This document shows positions 37,216 to 46,001 of a stretch of DNA of 64,000 bases, piece by piece. The notes under the pieces are model-generated. The model was not told the DNA's origin, searched no databases, and saw nothing but the letters and a program-made list of their open reading frames with translations. The DNA comes from Burkholderia pyrrocinia (GTDB lineage Bacteria; Pseudomonadota; Gammaproteobacteria; Burkholderiales; Burkholderiaceae): contig NZ_CP011504.1 in the NCBI RefSeq assembly GCF_001028665.1, forward strand, positions 1,302,001 to 1,366,000, given 5' to 3'. Position 1 is the first letter of the stretch. Each line of letters starts with the position of its first letter. The translations under genes and the position numbers were made by a program.

Positions 37216-37914
37216 ATGCTCAGCAACCTGGAACTCGTGATGCGGCTCGTTCTCGCGGCGGCGCTCGGCAGCGTCATCGGCTTCGAGCGCGAGCGCCTGT
37301 CGTGGGCGGCCGGCCTGCGCACGCACATGCTCGTGTGCGTCGGCTCGACGCTGATCATGATCGTGTCGGCGTTCGGTTTCGCCGACGTGCTCGGCAGCAG
37401 CGAGCACATCGTGCTCGATCCGTCGCGGATCGCCGCGCAGGTCGTGTCGGGCATCGGCTTCCTCGGTGCGGGCTCGATCCTGCTGCGCGGCGAGATCGTG
37501 CGCGGGCTGACGACGGCCGCGAGCCTGTGGTCGGTCGCCGCGATCGGCCTCGCGGTGGGCGGCGGGCTCTATGTCGCGTCGATTTCGGCGACGATCATCA
37601 TCCTGATCATCCTGGCCGGCATCAAGCCGCTGGAGCGGCGCTACTTCACGGTACGCCAGCGGCGCCAGCTTGCGCTGACGGTCGTGAGCGGTGCGCTGAC
37701 GTTCGATTCGCTGCACGCGGCGCTCGGCCCCGACAGCGCGCGCGTGAAGCAGTTCATCTTGCAGCGTGCCGACGACACGGGCGAGCACGACGAGGTGCGC
37801 ATCGCGCTCGCGCGGGTGTCGGAACTCGAATACCGGGCGATCTGCGACAAGCTGCGCGCGTTGAAGGGCGTCACGCGTTTCGAGGAAGGGAACGGGTTGT
37901 CGGGCGACGAATAG
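37216..37914 (+). CDS. MgtC/SapB-family membrane protein
   Basis: A 232-residue protein. The N-terminal 140 residues have about five membrane helices with the MgtC signature GFERERLSWAAGLRTHMLVCVGSTL and VSGIGFLGAGSILL, followed by GLTTAASLWSVAAIGLAVG. The C-terminal soluble domain (from about 150) is ACT-like. MgtC proteins influence magnesium homeostasis and survival in macrophages, partly by modulating ATP synthase. AAGGAG precedes the ATG. It diverges from the epimerase gene. Confidence 0.9.
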   Translation: MLSNLELVMRLVLAAALGSVIGFERERLSWAAGLRTHMLVCVGSTLIMIVSAFGFADVLGSSEHIVLDPSRIAAQVVSGIGFLGAGSILLRGEIVRGLTTAASLWSVAAIGLAVGGGLYVASISATIIILIILAGIKPLERRYFTVRQRRQLALTVVSGALTFDSLHAALGPDSARVKQFILQRADDTGEHDEVRIALARVSELEYRAICDKLRALKGVTRFEEGNGLSGDE

Positions 37915-38006
37915 GCTGAATCGGTTGCGGGGCGTGCGACAATGGCCAGCCACCGATTCCGTTCGACATCCGGTTCCGCGCTCGCGGGCCCCGCCATCCG
38001 ATTTCC

Positions 38007-39521
38007 ATGACCGAATCCGTTTCCACGCCTCGCTCCCGTTCCCGTTCCAATCGTTCATCGGCCCGTTCCCGCCAGCGCTCGGCGGCTGCCGCGGGCAGCA
38101 CGTCCGCGAGGGCAACGTCGCGGCACGGCAGCGCGCCGGCCGGCGATGCGCAGCGGGATGAACTGACGCTCGACCTGTTCGGCGATCCGGTGCTCGAGCC
38201 GGGCGAGCGGGTGCTGGTTACGGCGGAAGCCGAAGCGGCGATCGGTGCCGCGGACGATGCGGCTGCCGGGCGGCAGGCCTCGCTGGACGGGTTCAGTGCG
38301 CCGGAGGGCACGAGTGCGGTGGGGCATGCGGAAGCTGACGGTGCGGTGAAGCCGGAAGTCGCGGCGGCGAGTGGTGATGTTTCGGCGCCTGAAGGTGGCG
38401 ATGCTGCGAACGCGCGCGGTGTGTCCGCGGCTGATGGCGTTGCAATAAAGGTCATCGATGTGCCTGCGGCCGATGGCGTTGCAGCGAAGGTAGCCTATGT
38501 GCCTGCGGCCGATGGCGTTGCAGTGAAGGCGGCCGATGTGCCTGCGGCCGTTGGCGTTGCAACGAAAGCAGCCGATGTGCCTGCGGCCGATGGCGTCGCA
38601 GCGAAGGCGGCCGATGTGTCTGCGGCCGATGGCGTCGCAGCGAAGGCGGCCGACGTGTCTGCGGCCGATGGCGCTACCGCGACGGCAACCGGGCCGCAAG
38701 CGGCAGATGGCGCCGTGGCGAAGACGGCCGATCGGCACGCGACTGATGGCGAAATCACGAAAGCTGCTGTCGAAGCGGCGGCCGTCAAATCTCGCGAAGG
38801 ACGATCTTCCGGCGACGCAGTGAAGGAGCGCCGTTCCTCGTCGGCCGGCAAACGCCGGGCGGCTGCCGGCGCAAGCGACGCGACGTCGGTGCAATCCGCG
38901 CCGGTTGCGACGAGCGTCGACAAGGCGCCTGACGCGACCGGATCGAATCCGGTGCCGGACGTTGCTTCGACGGTTGAGTCGCAGACGCCGGCACAACCGG
39001 CCGATCCGGCGATCGTCGCGAACCCCGCGCCCCCCCGTGACGCTGCCCCGACCAACGCCTCGTCGTCGCCGGTCATGCAGCCCGTGGCTTCCGCCGCGTC
39101 CTTCGTGACGAAGCCGTCGTCGGAACGTGCGCAACCGGCTGCGCCGGCCTTCGATCCGGATACGCACCTGCGCCCGCTGACGGATCGGCTCGCCGCGCTG
39201 CAGGCCGACGTGGACGGTTTGACGCGCACGGCCGATCGCGAGATGCGCCGCGTCAACCGCCTGCTGCTGGCGCTGGCCGTCGTCGTGCTGGCGGGGCTCG
39301 TCGCGCTGATGCTGCAAACGCGGCAGATTGCACACCTGAAGCAGGACGCGGCCACCAAGCAGCAGCGGATCGATCGCCTGGCGGCCGATCTGTCGACGCA
39401 GCAGGCGACGCTGATGACGCTCGAAGAGCACCACGAAGCGCTCCTGTCGCAAGTCGACCGGCTTCAGCGCAATGCGAACCGCGAGGCGGCCGTCGCGAAG
39501 CGTGCCCGCCGCACGCGCTGA
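38007..39521 (+). CDS. Repeat-rich membrane-anchored hypothetical protein
   Basis: A 504-residue protein of low complexity. The first 50 residues are very rich in serine and arginine. A motif DELTLDLFGDPVLEPGERV follows (residues 51-69) and may be the conserved part of the family. Residues 139-255 hold nine 13-residue repeats based on VPAADGVAAKAAD. After an alanine/proline-rich stretch, a membrane helix (LLLALAVVVLAGLVALML, about 418-435) leads to a C-terminal coiled coil (about 440-500). I recognise no named family. The layout suggests a bitopic envelope protein with a coiled-coil tip. The start is the ATG after an acceptable context at 38007. Confidence 0.65.
   Translation: MTESVSTPRSRSRSNRSSARSRQRSAAAAGSTSARATSRHGSAPAGDAQRDELTLDLFGDPVLEPGERVLVTAEAEAAIGAADDAAAGRQASLDGFSAPEGTSAVGHAEADGAVKPEVAAASGDVSAPEGGDAANARGVSAADGVAIKVIDVPAADGVAAKVAYVPAADGVAVKAADVPAAVGVATKAADVPAADGVAAKAADVSAADGVAAKAADVSAADGATATATGPQAADGAVAKTADRHATDGEITKAAVEAAAVKSREGRSSGDAVKERRSSSAGKRRAAAGASDATSVQSAPVATSVDKAPDATGSNPVPDVASTVESQTPAQPADPAIVANPAPPRDAAPTNASSSPVMQPVASAASFVTKPSSERAQPAAPAFDPDTHLRPLTDRLAALQADVDGLTRTADREMRRVNRLLLALAVVVLAGLVALMLQTRQIAHLKQDAATKQQRIDRLAADLSTQQATLMTLEEHHEALLSQVDRLQRNANREAAVAKRARRTR
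38421..38771 (+). repeat. 39-bp in-frame tandem repeat (nine units)
   Basis: Nine units encode 13-residue variants of VPAADGVAAKAAD. Units five and six are nearly identical while the outer ones are diverged, so the array probably expands and contracts from the centre. The unit is a multiple of three, so copy changes keep the frame. Confidence 0.88.
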
Positions 39522-39630
39522 TCGTTCCGACCCTATCCTGGAGGCCCGACGGGGCAAGGATCGCCGTTCCACGCCTGCGATCGGCGGCGGCTCGCGCGCG
39601 GCAAACTGATGCGGTGCGCTGGCAGAATTC

Positions 39631-39674
39631 AGGGAAAACCCTTAGAATGGAGTGCATCTAAGGGAAAACCCTAG
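39631..39674 (+). promoter_or_regulatory. Paired AGGGAAAACCCT motifs before a small gene
   Basis: AGGGAAAACCCT at 39631-39642 is repeated at 39661-39672, within CTAAGGGAAAACCCTAG, 30 bp apart. Both are interrupted palindromes (AGGG-N4-CCCT). They lie 22 to 65 bases before the small gene at 39697. The same 12-mer stands before another small gene at 50163, in a window with no other copy that I noticed, so a shared regulator is likely. Confidence 0.6.
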
Positions 39675-39696
39675 CCACATCTGTCAGGAGTCTCAC

Positions 39697-39852
39697 ATGA
39701 GCTTCATCCTTGCCCTGCTGCAAAAGATCGACGACCTGTTCGTGTCGCCGCACCTGCCGCTCGACGCCGATTACTCGTACGCTGCACGTCGTGCCGAAGT
39801 CGAGCGCGTGCGCCGTGCGCATCTCGTGCCGATCGTCCTGTATCGTCGCTGA
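39697..39852 (+). CDS. Small DUF3563-like protein
   Basis: A 51-residue protein beginning MSFILALLQKIDDLFVSPHLPLD and ending in RRAEVERVRRAHLVPIVLYRR: an amphipathic start, then a charged helix. It resembles the short DUF3563 proteins of Burkholderiales, though I cannot be certain. CAGGAG precedes the ATG at ideal spacing, and twin AGGGAAAACCCT motifs lie upstream. Its stop codon is the first TGA of an 8-bp tandem repeat. Confidence 0.7.
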   Translation: MSFILALLQKIDDLFVSPHLPLDADYSYAARRAEVERVRRAHLVPIVLYRR

Positions 39853-39896
39853 TTCGCTGATTCGCTGATTCGCTGATTCGCTGATTCGCTGATTCG
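39849..39896 (+). repeat. Six copies of CTGATTCG
   Basis: Six perfect head-to-tail 8-bp units run from the stop codon of the small gene. Copy-number change here would alter the 3' UTR, not the protein, because the first unit already holds the stop. Confidence 0.95.
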
Positions 39897-40003
39897 GCGC
39901 GGCGCCTGCCGCACCTGCCTGCCCGCTTTCCGCCGCCGCATCGCGCGCCGGCGCGACCGTCCCGCTACACTGGAAGTCCGATTCTGTTCACGGCGACCGG
40001 ACC

Positions 40004-40483
40004 ATGCTGTTGATGCGGCCGATGACGGCCGGCGAATTCCACGCGTACCGCACGCGAGCCATCGACGGCTACGCGCGCGATCTCGTTTCATCCGGACAAA
40101 ATGCTGTCGAAGACGCGGCCGATCGTGCGCGCGCCTGTTTCGACACGCTGTTGCCGGACGGGCTGCGGACATCCGGCCAGATACTCGTCGTGCTCATCGA
40201 CGGCGCCACCGGCGACGCGGTGGGCGACCTCTGGTACGCGATCGTGCCCGAAGGGCCGAACCGCACGCTGTTCATCTACGATCTCGACATCGTCCCGTCC
40301 CGGCGTCGCCAGGGCTGGGCCACGCGCGCGCTCGAAGCGCTCGACGCCGAGGCGCGCCGGTACGGCATCACCGAGATCGGGCTGTCGGTGTTCAATCACA
40401 ACACGGCGGCCCGCGCGCTGTATCGTGCGTGCGGCTTCGCGCCGATCACGACGACGTTGATCAAGCCGGTTATCCCGGGCTGA
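40004..40483 (+). CDS. GNAT N-acetyltransferase
   Basis: A 159-residue GNAT protein. The core is LFIYDLDIVPSRRRQGWATRALEALDAEA, with the acetyl-CoA loop RRRQGWA, then EIGLSVFNHNTAARALYRACGF. The N-terminal helix FHAYRTRAIDGYARDLVSSG is seen in many uncharacterised bacterial GNATs. Substrate unknown. A second in-frame ATG at 40013 could be the start, since neither has a strong ribosome site. An SSR follows about 90 bases downstream. Confidence 0.85.
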   Translation: MLLMRPMTAGEFHAYRTRAIDGYARDLVSSGQNAVEDAADRARACFDTLLPDGLRTSGQILVVLIDGATGDAVGDLWYAIVPEGPNRTLFIYDLDIVPSRRRQGWATRALEALDAEARRYGITEIGLSVFNHNTAARALYRACGFAPITTTLIKPVIPG

Positions 40484-40572
40484 ATCCGCTGGTCGGCGCC
40501 GCGTCGTCCCGCGCGGCCGATTCGACACACCGCTGATGGCCGACACCGGCCACCCTCCCGATACTTCCTGTT

Positions 40573-40684
40573 CGCCAAGCGCCAAGCGCCAAGCGCCAAA
40601 CGCCAAACGCCAAACGCCAAACGCCAAACGCCAAACGCCAAACGCCAAACGCCAAACGCCAAACGCCAAACGCCGAACGCCAAA
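40573..40684. repeat. Sixteen-copy 7-bp microsatellite, CGCCAAA
   Basis: Three CGCCAAG units, eleven perfect CGCCAAA units, one CGCCGAA and one CGCCAAA follow one another without gap. The array is intergenic between the convergent GNAT and copA stops. A 7-bp unit would shift frame if it were coding, but no supported gene crosses it. It is a likely variable-number locus. Confidence 0.95.
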
Positions 40685-40714
40685 CGGCTGTCCGGCTAGC
40701 GTCACCGGCACGCG

Positions 40715-43537
40715 TCAGCGCGCGCGGCCTTTCCATCTCCGCAACAGCAACGCGTTGGTCACGACGCTGACGCTGGAAAACGCCATCGCCGCGCCCGCGA
40801 TCACCGGGTTCAGCAAGCCGAGCGCCGCGAGCGGCACGCCGACCAGGTTGTAGACGAACGCCCAGAACAGGTTTTGCTGGATCTTCCGGTACGTGCGTTT
40901 GGAGATGTCGATCGCGTCGGCGACGAGCGCCGGATCGCCGCGCATCAGCGTGATGCCGGCCGTGTGCATCGCGACGTCCGTGCCGGTCGCCATCGCGATG
41001 CCGACATCGGCCGCGGCGAGCGCGGGCGCGTCGTTGATCCCGTCGCCGACCATCGCGACGATCCCGCCGTGCGTGCGCTTCAGTTCGGCGACGACGCGCG
41101 CCTTATCGTCGGGCAGCACCTGCGCATGCACTTCGCCGATGCCGAGCGACGCCGCGACGGCCGCCGCGCTGCCGCGGTTGTCGCCCGTCACGAGCACGCT
41201 CGCGACGCCGCGCGCCGACAACGCCGCGATCGTGTCGCGCGCGCCCGGCTTCACGGTGTCGCCGAACGCGATCAGCGCGAGCAGCGCGCGCGGCGCATCG
41301 GCGCGCATCAGCCATGAAATCGTGTTGCCCGCGCGTTCGAGCTCCGCCGCGCGAGCGTCGAGCGCCGGCGGCACTGCCAGGCCGAGCTCGTCGCGCCAGC
41401 GCGTGCTGCCGAGCGCGAGCAATTGCCCGCCGACGCGCGCTTCCACGCCGCGTCCGGCCACTGCGCGCGCATCGGCTGCGGCGACTGCAGCGGCCGACGG
41501 CGCTGCGGCGCCGCGCGCGGCCACGCCGGCCTCGTGCGCGGCGACCACGGCGCGAGCGAGCGGATGGTCGCTCTGGCGCTGCACCGCCGCCGCGAGCGCG
41601 AGCGCTTCGTCGCGCGGCATGCCGACGGCTTCGAACGCCGTCACGGACGGCTTGCCTTCGGTCAGCGTGCCGGTCTTGTCGAACGCGATCACGGTGGCGC
41701 GCTGCGCGAGTTCGAGCGCCTGCGCGTCCTTGATCAGCACGCCGTGCCGGGCCGCGACGCCCGTGCCGGCCATGATCGCGGCGGGTGTCGCGAGACCGAG
41801 CGCGCACGGGCACGCGATGACGAGCACCGCGACCGCATTGAGGATCGCGGTTTCCATCCCGGCGCCGGCGATCAGCCAGCCGACCAGCGTCAGCAGCGCG
41901 ATGCCGAGGATCGCCGGCACGAACACTTCGCTGACACGATCGACGAGCCGCTGGATCGGCGCCTTCTCGGCCTGCGCGGATTCGACGAGGCGGATGATGC
42001 GCGCGAGCGTCGTCTCCGCGCCGATCGCGGTGGTTTCGACGACGAGCGCGCCTTCGCCGTTGATCGAGCCGGCCGTGACGGCGTCGCCGCCGTCCTTCGG
42101 CACGGGCAGGCTTTCGCCGGTGATCAGCGATTCGTCGATGTGCGAGCGGCCCGACACGATCCGGCCGTCGACCGGCACGCGTTCGCCGGGGCGGATGCTG
42201 ACGTTCGTGCCGACGCGCACCTGCGACAGCGGCACGTCGCGTTCGACGCCGTGTTCGACGACGCGCGCCCGATCGGGGCGCAGCGCGTTCAGCGCGCGGA
42301 TCGCTTCGGTGGTCTGGCGCTTCGCGCGCGATTCGAGCCATTTGCCGAAGCGCACGAGCGTGACGATGACGGCCGACGCCTCGAAATACAGGTGGCCGGG
42401 ATGCGCGGGATCGCGCAGCAGCATCCACAGGCTCAGCCCGTACGCGGCCGACGTGCCGAGCGCGACGAGCAGGTCCATGTTGCCGGCGCGCGCCTTCACC
42501 GCATGCCAGGCCGCGCGGTAGAAGCGCGCGCCGAAGCCGAGCTGCACGATCGACGCGAGCACGAGCTGGAGCCAGCCGGGCAGCATCAGGTCGATGCCGA
42601 ACGGCGCGACGAGCATCGGCGCGACGAGCGGCGCGCTCAGCACGGCAGACCAGATCACGAGGTTGCGTTCGCGAACCGCTTCGCGGCGCTTGCGGGCATC
42701 GGGGTCCTGTGCGGGGCTGGCCGGTTGCGCGTCGGCGCTGGCCGTTGCGCCGGCCGACGGCGCGGCGGCGAGCGATGCGCGGTAGCCGGCCGTCGTGACC
42801 GCCGCGATCAGCATGGCGGCGTCGAGTGCGCCGACGCCGTGCACCGACGCGCGCTCGGTTGCAAGGTTGACCGACGCGCGTGCGACGCCCGGTACGGCGG
42901 CCAGCGCTTTTTCGACGCGGCCGACGCAGGACGCACAGGTCATGCCGCCGATGTCGAGTTCGAGTTCGGCGGATGCGGCGGATTCTGCCGGCGGGGTGGC
43001 GACTGCGCCGGCGACCGGCGTTGCGCCATAGCCGGCCTGCTTTACGGCTTCGGCGAGCCGCGTAGCGGAAACGTCGGTCGAGGCGTCGACCGTGGCGCGC
43101 TCGGTCGCCAGGTTGACCGACGCACGCGTGACGCCCGGCACCTTCGTGAGTGCTTTTTCGACACGCGACACGCACGACGCGCAGGTCATCCCGTCGATGT
43201 CGAGTTCGATCGTGGCACCGGCTGCGGGAAGCGCCGGCACCGCGACAGGTGGTGCTTCGTCGAGCAGCGTATGCGCGGTCGCGACGGCTTCGACCGCCGC
43301 GTCACGCACCGTCGCGCGATAACCGGCCTCGGCGACCGCGTCGACGAGCTGGCCGGGCTCGACCGTTTCCTGCGCGGTCACCGTCGCCGCGTGCGCATCG
43401 AGATCGACCGTCGCCTCGACGACGCCCGGCACGGCGGCCAGCGCGCGCTGCACGCGGCCCGTGCAACCGCCGCAATGCATGCCGTCGACGCTCAGTTCGA
43501 TCGTTTGCAGCGCTGAGGAGGCAAGTGGTTCAGTCAT
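40715..43537 (-). CDS. copA: Copper-translocating P-type ATPase CopA
   Basis: A 940-residue P1B-type ATPase that exports Cu(I) to the periplasm. Three N-terminal heavy-metal domains carry CxxC: GMHCGGC (C22/C25), GMTCASC (C119/C122) and GMTCASC (C201/C204). The membrane CPC motif is in [15 protein letters not shown], the phosphorylated aspartate in [11 protein letters not shown], the HP pair in SDHPLARAV and the hinge in [12 protein letters not shown]. Three metal domains is more than the one or two of most CopA. A MerR-type promoter with 19-bp spacer lies upstream, pointing to CueR control; no cueR is in the window. Confidence 0.95.
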   Translation of the reverse strand: MTEPLASSALQTIELSVDGMHCGGCTGRVQRALAAVPGVVEATVDLDAHAATVTAQETVEPGQLVDAVAEAGYRATVRDAAVEAVATAHTLLDEAPPVAVPALPAAGATIELDIDGMTCASCVSRVEKALTKVPGVTRASVNLATERATVDASTDVSATRLAEAVKQAGYGATPVAGAVATPPAESAASAELELDIGGMTCASCVGRVEKALAAVPGVARASVNLATERASVHGVGALDAAMLIAAVTTAGYRASLAAAPSAGATASADAQPASPAQDPDARKRREAVRERNLVIWSAVLSAPLVAPMLVAPFGIDLMLPGWLQLVLASIVQLGFGARFYRAAWHAVKARAGNMDLLVALGTSAAYGLSLWMLLRDPAHPGHLYFEASAVIVTLVRFGKWLESRAKRQTTEAIRALNALRPDRARVVEHGVERDVPLSQVRVGTNVSIRPGERVPVDGRIVSGRSHIDESLITGESLPVPKDGGDAVTAGSINGEGALVVETTAIGAETTLARIIRLVESAQAEKAPIQRLVDRVSEVFVPAILGIALLTLVGWLIAGAGMETAILNAVAVLVIACPCALGLATPAAIMAGTGVAARHGVLIKDAQALELAQRATVIAFDKTGTLTEGKPSVTAFEAVGMPRDEALALAAAVQRQSDHPLARAVVAAHEAGVAARGAAAPSAAAVAAADARAVAGRGVEARVGGQLLALGSTRWRDELGLAVPPALDARAAELERAGNTISWLMRADAPRALLALIAFGDTVKPGARDTIAALSARGVASVLVTGDNRGSAAAVAASLGIGEVHAQVLPDDKARVVAELKRTHGGIVAMVGDGINDAPALAAADVGIAMATGTDVAMHTAGITLMRGDPALVADAIDISKRTYRKIQQNLFWAFVYNLVGVPLAALGLLNPVIAGAAMAFSSVSVVTNALLLRRWKGRAR

Positions 43538-43579
43538 GTCGGATTCCCCAAAAGCGCGGTTCGTGCCGCGAATGAATCC

Positions 43580-43610
43580 AGTATCAACATTCCCATGATG
43601 GTAAGGTCAA
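43580..43610 (-). promoter_or_regulatory. CueR/MerR-type promoter of copA
   Basis: On the minus strand TTGACC (-35) and GATACT (-10) are separated by 19 bp, the over-long spacing that MerR regulators correct by twisting DNA. The spacer holds an imperfect dyad, CTTACCAT-C-ATGGGAATG, as in CueR sites. Confidence 0.75.
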
Positions 43611-43651
43611 GCGACGATGATGCTGTTGAAGCACACAGGTTGTCACAACGC

Positions 43652-43693
43652 GGAAAAAGCAAACGCCCGGCTTCCAGACGGAGAGCCGGGGCG
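43652..43693 (-). terminator. Terminator of hicB
   Basis: On the minus strand CGCCCCGGCT pairs with AGCCGGGCG (one bulge) and is followed by TTTGCTTTTT. The plus strand also has TTTTT after the stem, so it may act both ways, shielding copA from hicB transcription. Confidence 0.8.
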
Positions 43694-43720
43694 GTCGCGT
43701 TTTTGCGCTCGACTACGCGC

Positions 43721-44044
43721 TCAGGCGCAGAGCTTGGCGCTCGCGAGGCGATTCAGGCTGACGCCTTGCTCGGCGGCCTGGATCACCAGCGCGCGGTGTG
43801 CCTGCGGAGGGATGCGAACCTTGAATTCGCCGCTGTAGGTCCGGTCGGCGATCGGCTCGGGCACCTTCTCCCCGTTCGCGGCCATGTCGCGCACGACATC
43901 GGCGACGAGCCGGCGAATGCCGGCCAGTGCGCCTTCCGGCGTTTCGTCGAGCCACGAAAGAGACGGGAACTCCGCGCACAGGCCGACGTGCTCCCCGTCC
44001 TCCGGGGACCACGTTACGCGGTACGTAAAGTGGTCTTGGGTCAT
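43721..44044 (-). CDS. Orphan HicB-family antitoxin-like regulator
   Basis: A 107-residue HicB-type protein. The N-terminal partial RNase-H fold reads FTYRVTWSPEDGEHVGLCAEFPSLSWLDETPEGALAGIRRLV. The C-terminal ribbon-helix-helix is FKVRIPPQAHRALVIQAAEQGVSLNRLASAKL. AAGGAAC precedes the ATG at 44044. HicA, the small RNase partner with its GSH motif, is absent on either side. A perfect 24-bp palindrome overlaps its promoter. It may be a regulator freed from its toxin or an antitoxin for a toxin elsewhere. Confidence 0.85.
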   Translation of the reverse strand: MTQDHFTYRVTWSPEDGEHVGLCAEFPSLSWLDETPEGALAGIRRLVADVVRDMAANGEKVPEPIADRTYSGEFKVRIPPQAHRALVIQAAEQGVSLNRLASAKLCA

Positions 44045-44413
44045 GATTGCTGTTCCTTCAGTCGAGGATCTTCGATACGCTAGCCATACCAAATGGTGTC
44101 AATATTGACACCATTCGTCAATCCGGAATTCGCTCCTTCCGCCCGCGATTGTTTCGGCGCGTGCGCGTTTCGTTCCGATATCTCCGGTTTTGTGATGAAT
44201 CTCTCGAACTATTTCGAATTCGTCGACAGTGCGGCCAGCGTTCACCCCGCTATTCGGCGTATTAGGGATTGCCCCGAGGCGCTATGATACCGGCCTGACA
44301 TCAGCGCCCGCCGCCGCGAAACGGCTGTCCGGGCAGGCTGAGGTGCCTTGTTTCCGCTATTCGCGAGTCGAACGAGGCGTTGACTGAAAAGAACGATATT
44401 CGGCCAGTAATCG
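44045..44413. other. Non-coding region upstream of hicB
   Basis: About 370 bases, AT-richer than average near 44090-44260. It contains the hicB promoter and operator. Two open frames here (around 44047-44287) show no ribosome site and no HicA motif, so I leave them out. The promoter of the DUF1254 gene must be near the right end. Confidence 0.55.
44092..44115. promoter_or_regulatory. 24-bp palindromic operator at the hicB promoter
   Basis: AATGGTGTC-AATATT-GACACCATT is a perfect palindrome. The minus-strand -35 box TTGACA (44097-44102) lies inside it, and a TATCGA-like -10 follows at 17-19 bp, so bound protein would block transcription. The ribbon-helix-helix of HicB is the obvious candidate. 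Confidence 0.8.
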
Positions 44414-45850
44414 ATGATTGAAAACCAGCGAGAATCAGTTTCTCTGCGGCGCGCGTGCGCGTCGCTGGCCATTGCGGCGTTGCTTGCGGGGTGCGCGTCG
44501 CAACCCGACGCGATCCAGCGGAAAACCGGCTGGATGCGCGCGGAAGTCGCCGACTCCTATGTCTATGCGTATCCGCTCGTGCTGATGGACGTCGCGAAGG
44601 AAGCGGCGACGGGCGGCGATGGTGCGCAACCGGGGCAGGCGCCGCTCAACACGCTGCGCCACGCGCAGGCGCTGCCGCCCGTCGGCGCGGTCAATCCGCC
44701 GCTGCCGGGCGTCGACACGCTCGACTCGACCGGCTGGCTCGACGTCGCCGCCGAACCCGTGGTCGTCACGCTGCCCGACACGCGCGGCCGCTACTGGGAT
44801 GCGCGTGCGCTCGACATGTGGACGAACGTGCTGTGGTCGTCGTCGAGCGTGCCGGCACGCGGTGCACGCGGCGGTGCGCGATCGCAAACGATTGCCTTTG
44901 CCGCGAAGGACTGGCAGGGCACGCTGCCGAAGGGCGTGCAGCGCGTCGACGTGCCGTCGGGCAATGCATGGCTCGAAGTGCGGCTGCAGACGAGCGGCGG
45001 GCGCGACCTGACGAACGTGAAGAAGCTGCAGCGCGCGATCCGCGTGGTGCCGCTTTCTGTTTACACAGGCGCGGCGCGCGGCGCGTCGGTCGCGGTCCAT
45101 GCGGGCAGCGCGCCGTCCGAAGCGGTGGGCGGCGGCACGCCGGCCGAGCAGGTGGCCGCGCTGGACCCGAAGGCGTTCTTCGCGCGCTTCGCACAGGCGC
45201 TGCAGGACAACCCGCCACCGGCCGACGACGCGCACGCGCAGGAATTGCTCGGCGAAATCGGCGTGTCGGCCGGCTACCCGGTGCTGTGGACGGGCGACCG
45301 CCTCGCGGCCGCGACGGCGGGCGTCGCCGAGGCGCGCGCGCGGCTCGCGACGCCGCCGTCGAACCTGCTGAACGCGAACGGCTGGAGCTGGATCGGCGAC
45401 ACGGCCGGCAAGTACGGCCAGGACTATGCGCTGCGCGCGTACGCGGCCTACACGCAGTTCGGCACCGCGACGCGCGACGATGAGACGCTCGCGGTCGTCC
45501 GCGTGGACAGCGACGGCCATCCGCTGAACGGCGCGAACCGCTACGTGCTGCATTTCGCGCCGGGCGCGCTGCCGCCGGCGCGCGCGTTCTGGACGCTCAC
45601 GCCCTATTCGACGAACGGCGCGCTGCCCGACCTCGGGGCGGCACGCCGCTCTCTCGGCGATCGCGACCGGCTGCGCCGCAACCGCGACGGCTCGATCGAC
45701 ATCGTCGTGTCGGCGTCGCCGGGCGGCGCGTATGCGGGCAACTGGCTGCCGGCGCCGCGCGCCGATTTCGCGCTCGCGTTGCGCCTGTACGCGCCGAAGC
45801 CGCAGGCGAGCGACGGATCGTGGATGCCGCCCGTCGTCGTCCGGAAATGA
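44414..45850 (+). CDS. DUF1254/DUF1214 lipoprotein
   Basis: A 478-residue exported protein. The N-terminus has a lipobox, SLAIAALLAGC (cysteine near residue 27). DUF1254 follows (VADSYVYAYPLVLMDV, then PVVVTLPDTRGRYWDARALDMWTNV). The C-terminal DUF1214 part includes ARAFWTLTPYSTNG and GNWLPAPRADFALALRLYAP. Proteins of this type are common in Burkholderia and of unknown function. No ribosome site is obvious before the ATG, so the start is approximate. Confidence 0.82.
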   Translation: MIENQRESVSLRRACASLAIAALLAGCASQPDAIQRKTGWMRAEVADSYVYAYPLVLMDVAKEAATGGDGAQPGQAPLNTLRHAQALPPVGAVNPPLPGVDTLDSTGWLDVAAEPVVVTLPDTRGRYWDARALDMWTNVLWSSSSVPARGARGGARSQTIAFAAKDWQGTLPKGVQRVDVPSGNAWLEVRLQTSGGRDLTNVKKLQRAIRVVPLSVYTGAARGASVAVHAGSAPSEAVGGGTPAEQVAALDPKAFFARFAQALQDNPPPADDAHAQELLGEIGVSAGYPVLWTGDRLAAATAGVAEARARLATPPSNLLNANGWSWIGDTAGKYGQDYALRAYAAYTQFGTATRDDETLAVVRVDSDGHPLNGANRYVLHFAPGALPPARAFWTLTPYSTNGALPDLGAARRSLGDRDRLRRNRDGSIDIVVSASPGGAYAGNWLPAPRADFALALRLYAPKPQASDGSWMPPVVVRK

Positions 45851-46001
45851 ACGGTTGACCGCCGCCGTTGTCCGACCGGCGGGCGCGGCGGCGGCGCCCG
45901 ACCTCCGTACCGTCACCTCCTGAGCCTATACTTTCGGGATAGCGTGCGCGGCCGCCCGGTTCTCCGGCGCGGCCCGGCATCCATTCCCGAGATATTCAAG
46001 C

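Noticed and set aside
44047..44287. Small open frames upstream of hicB as a possible hicA
   Set aside because: No GSH motif, no ribosome site, wrong arrangement for hicAB.
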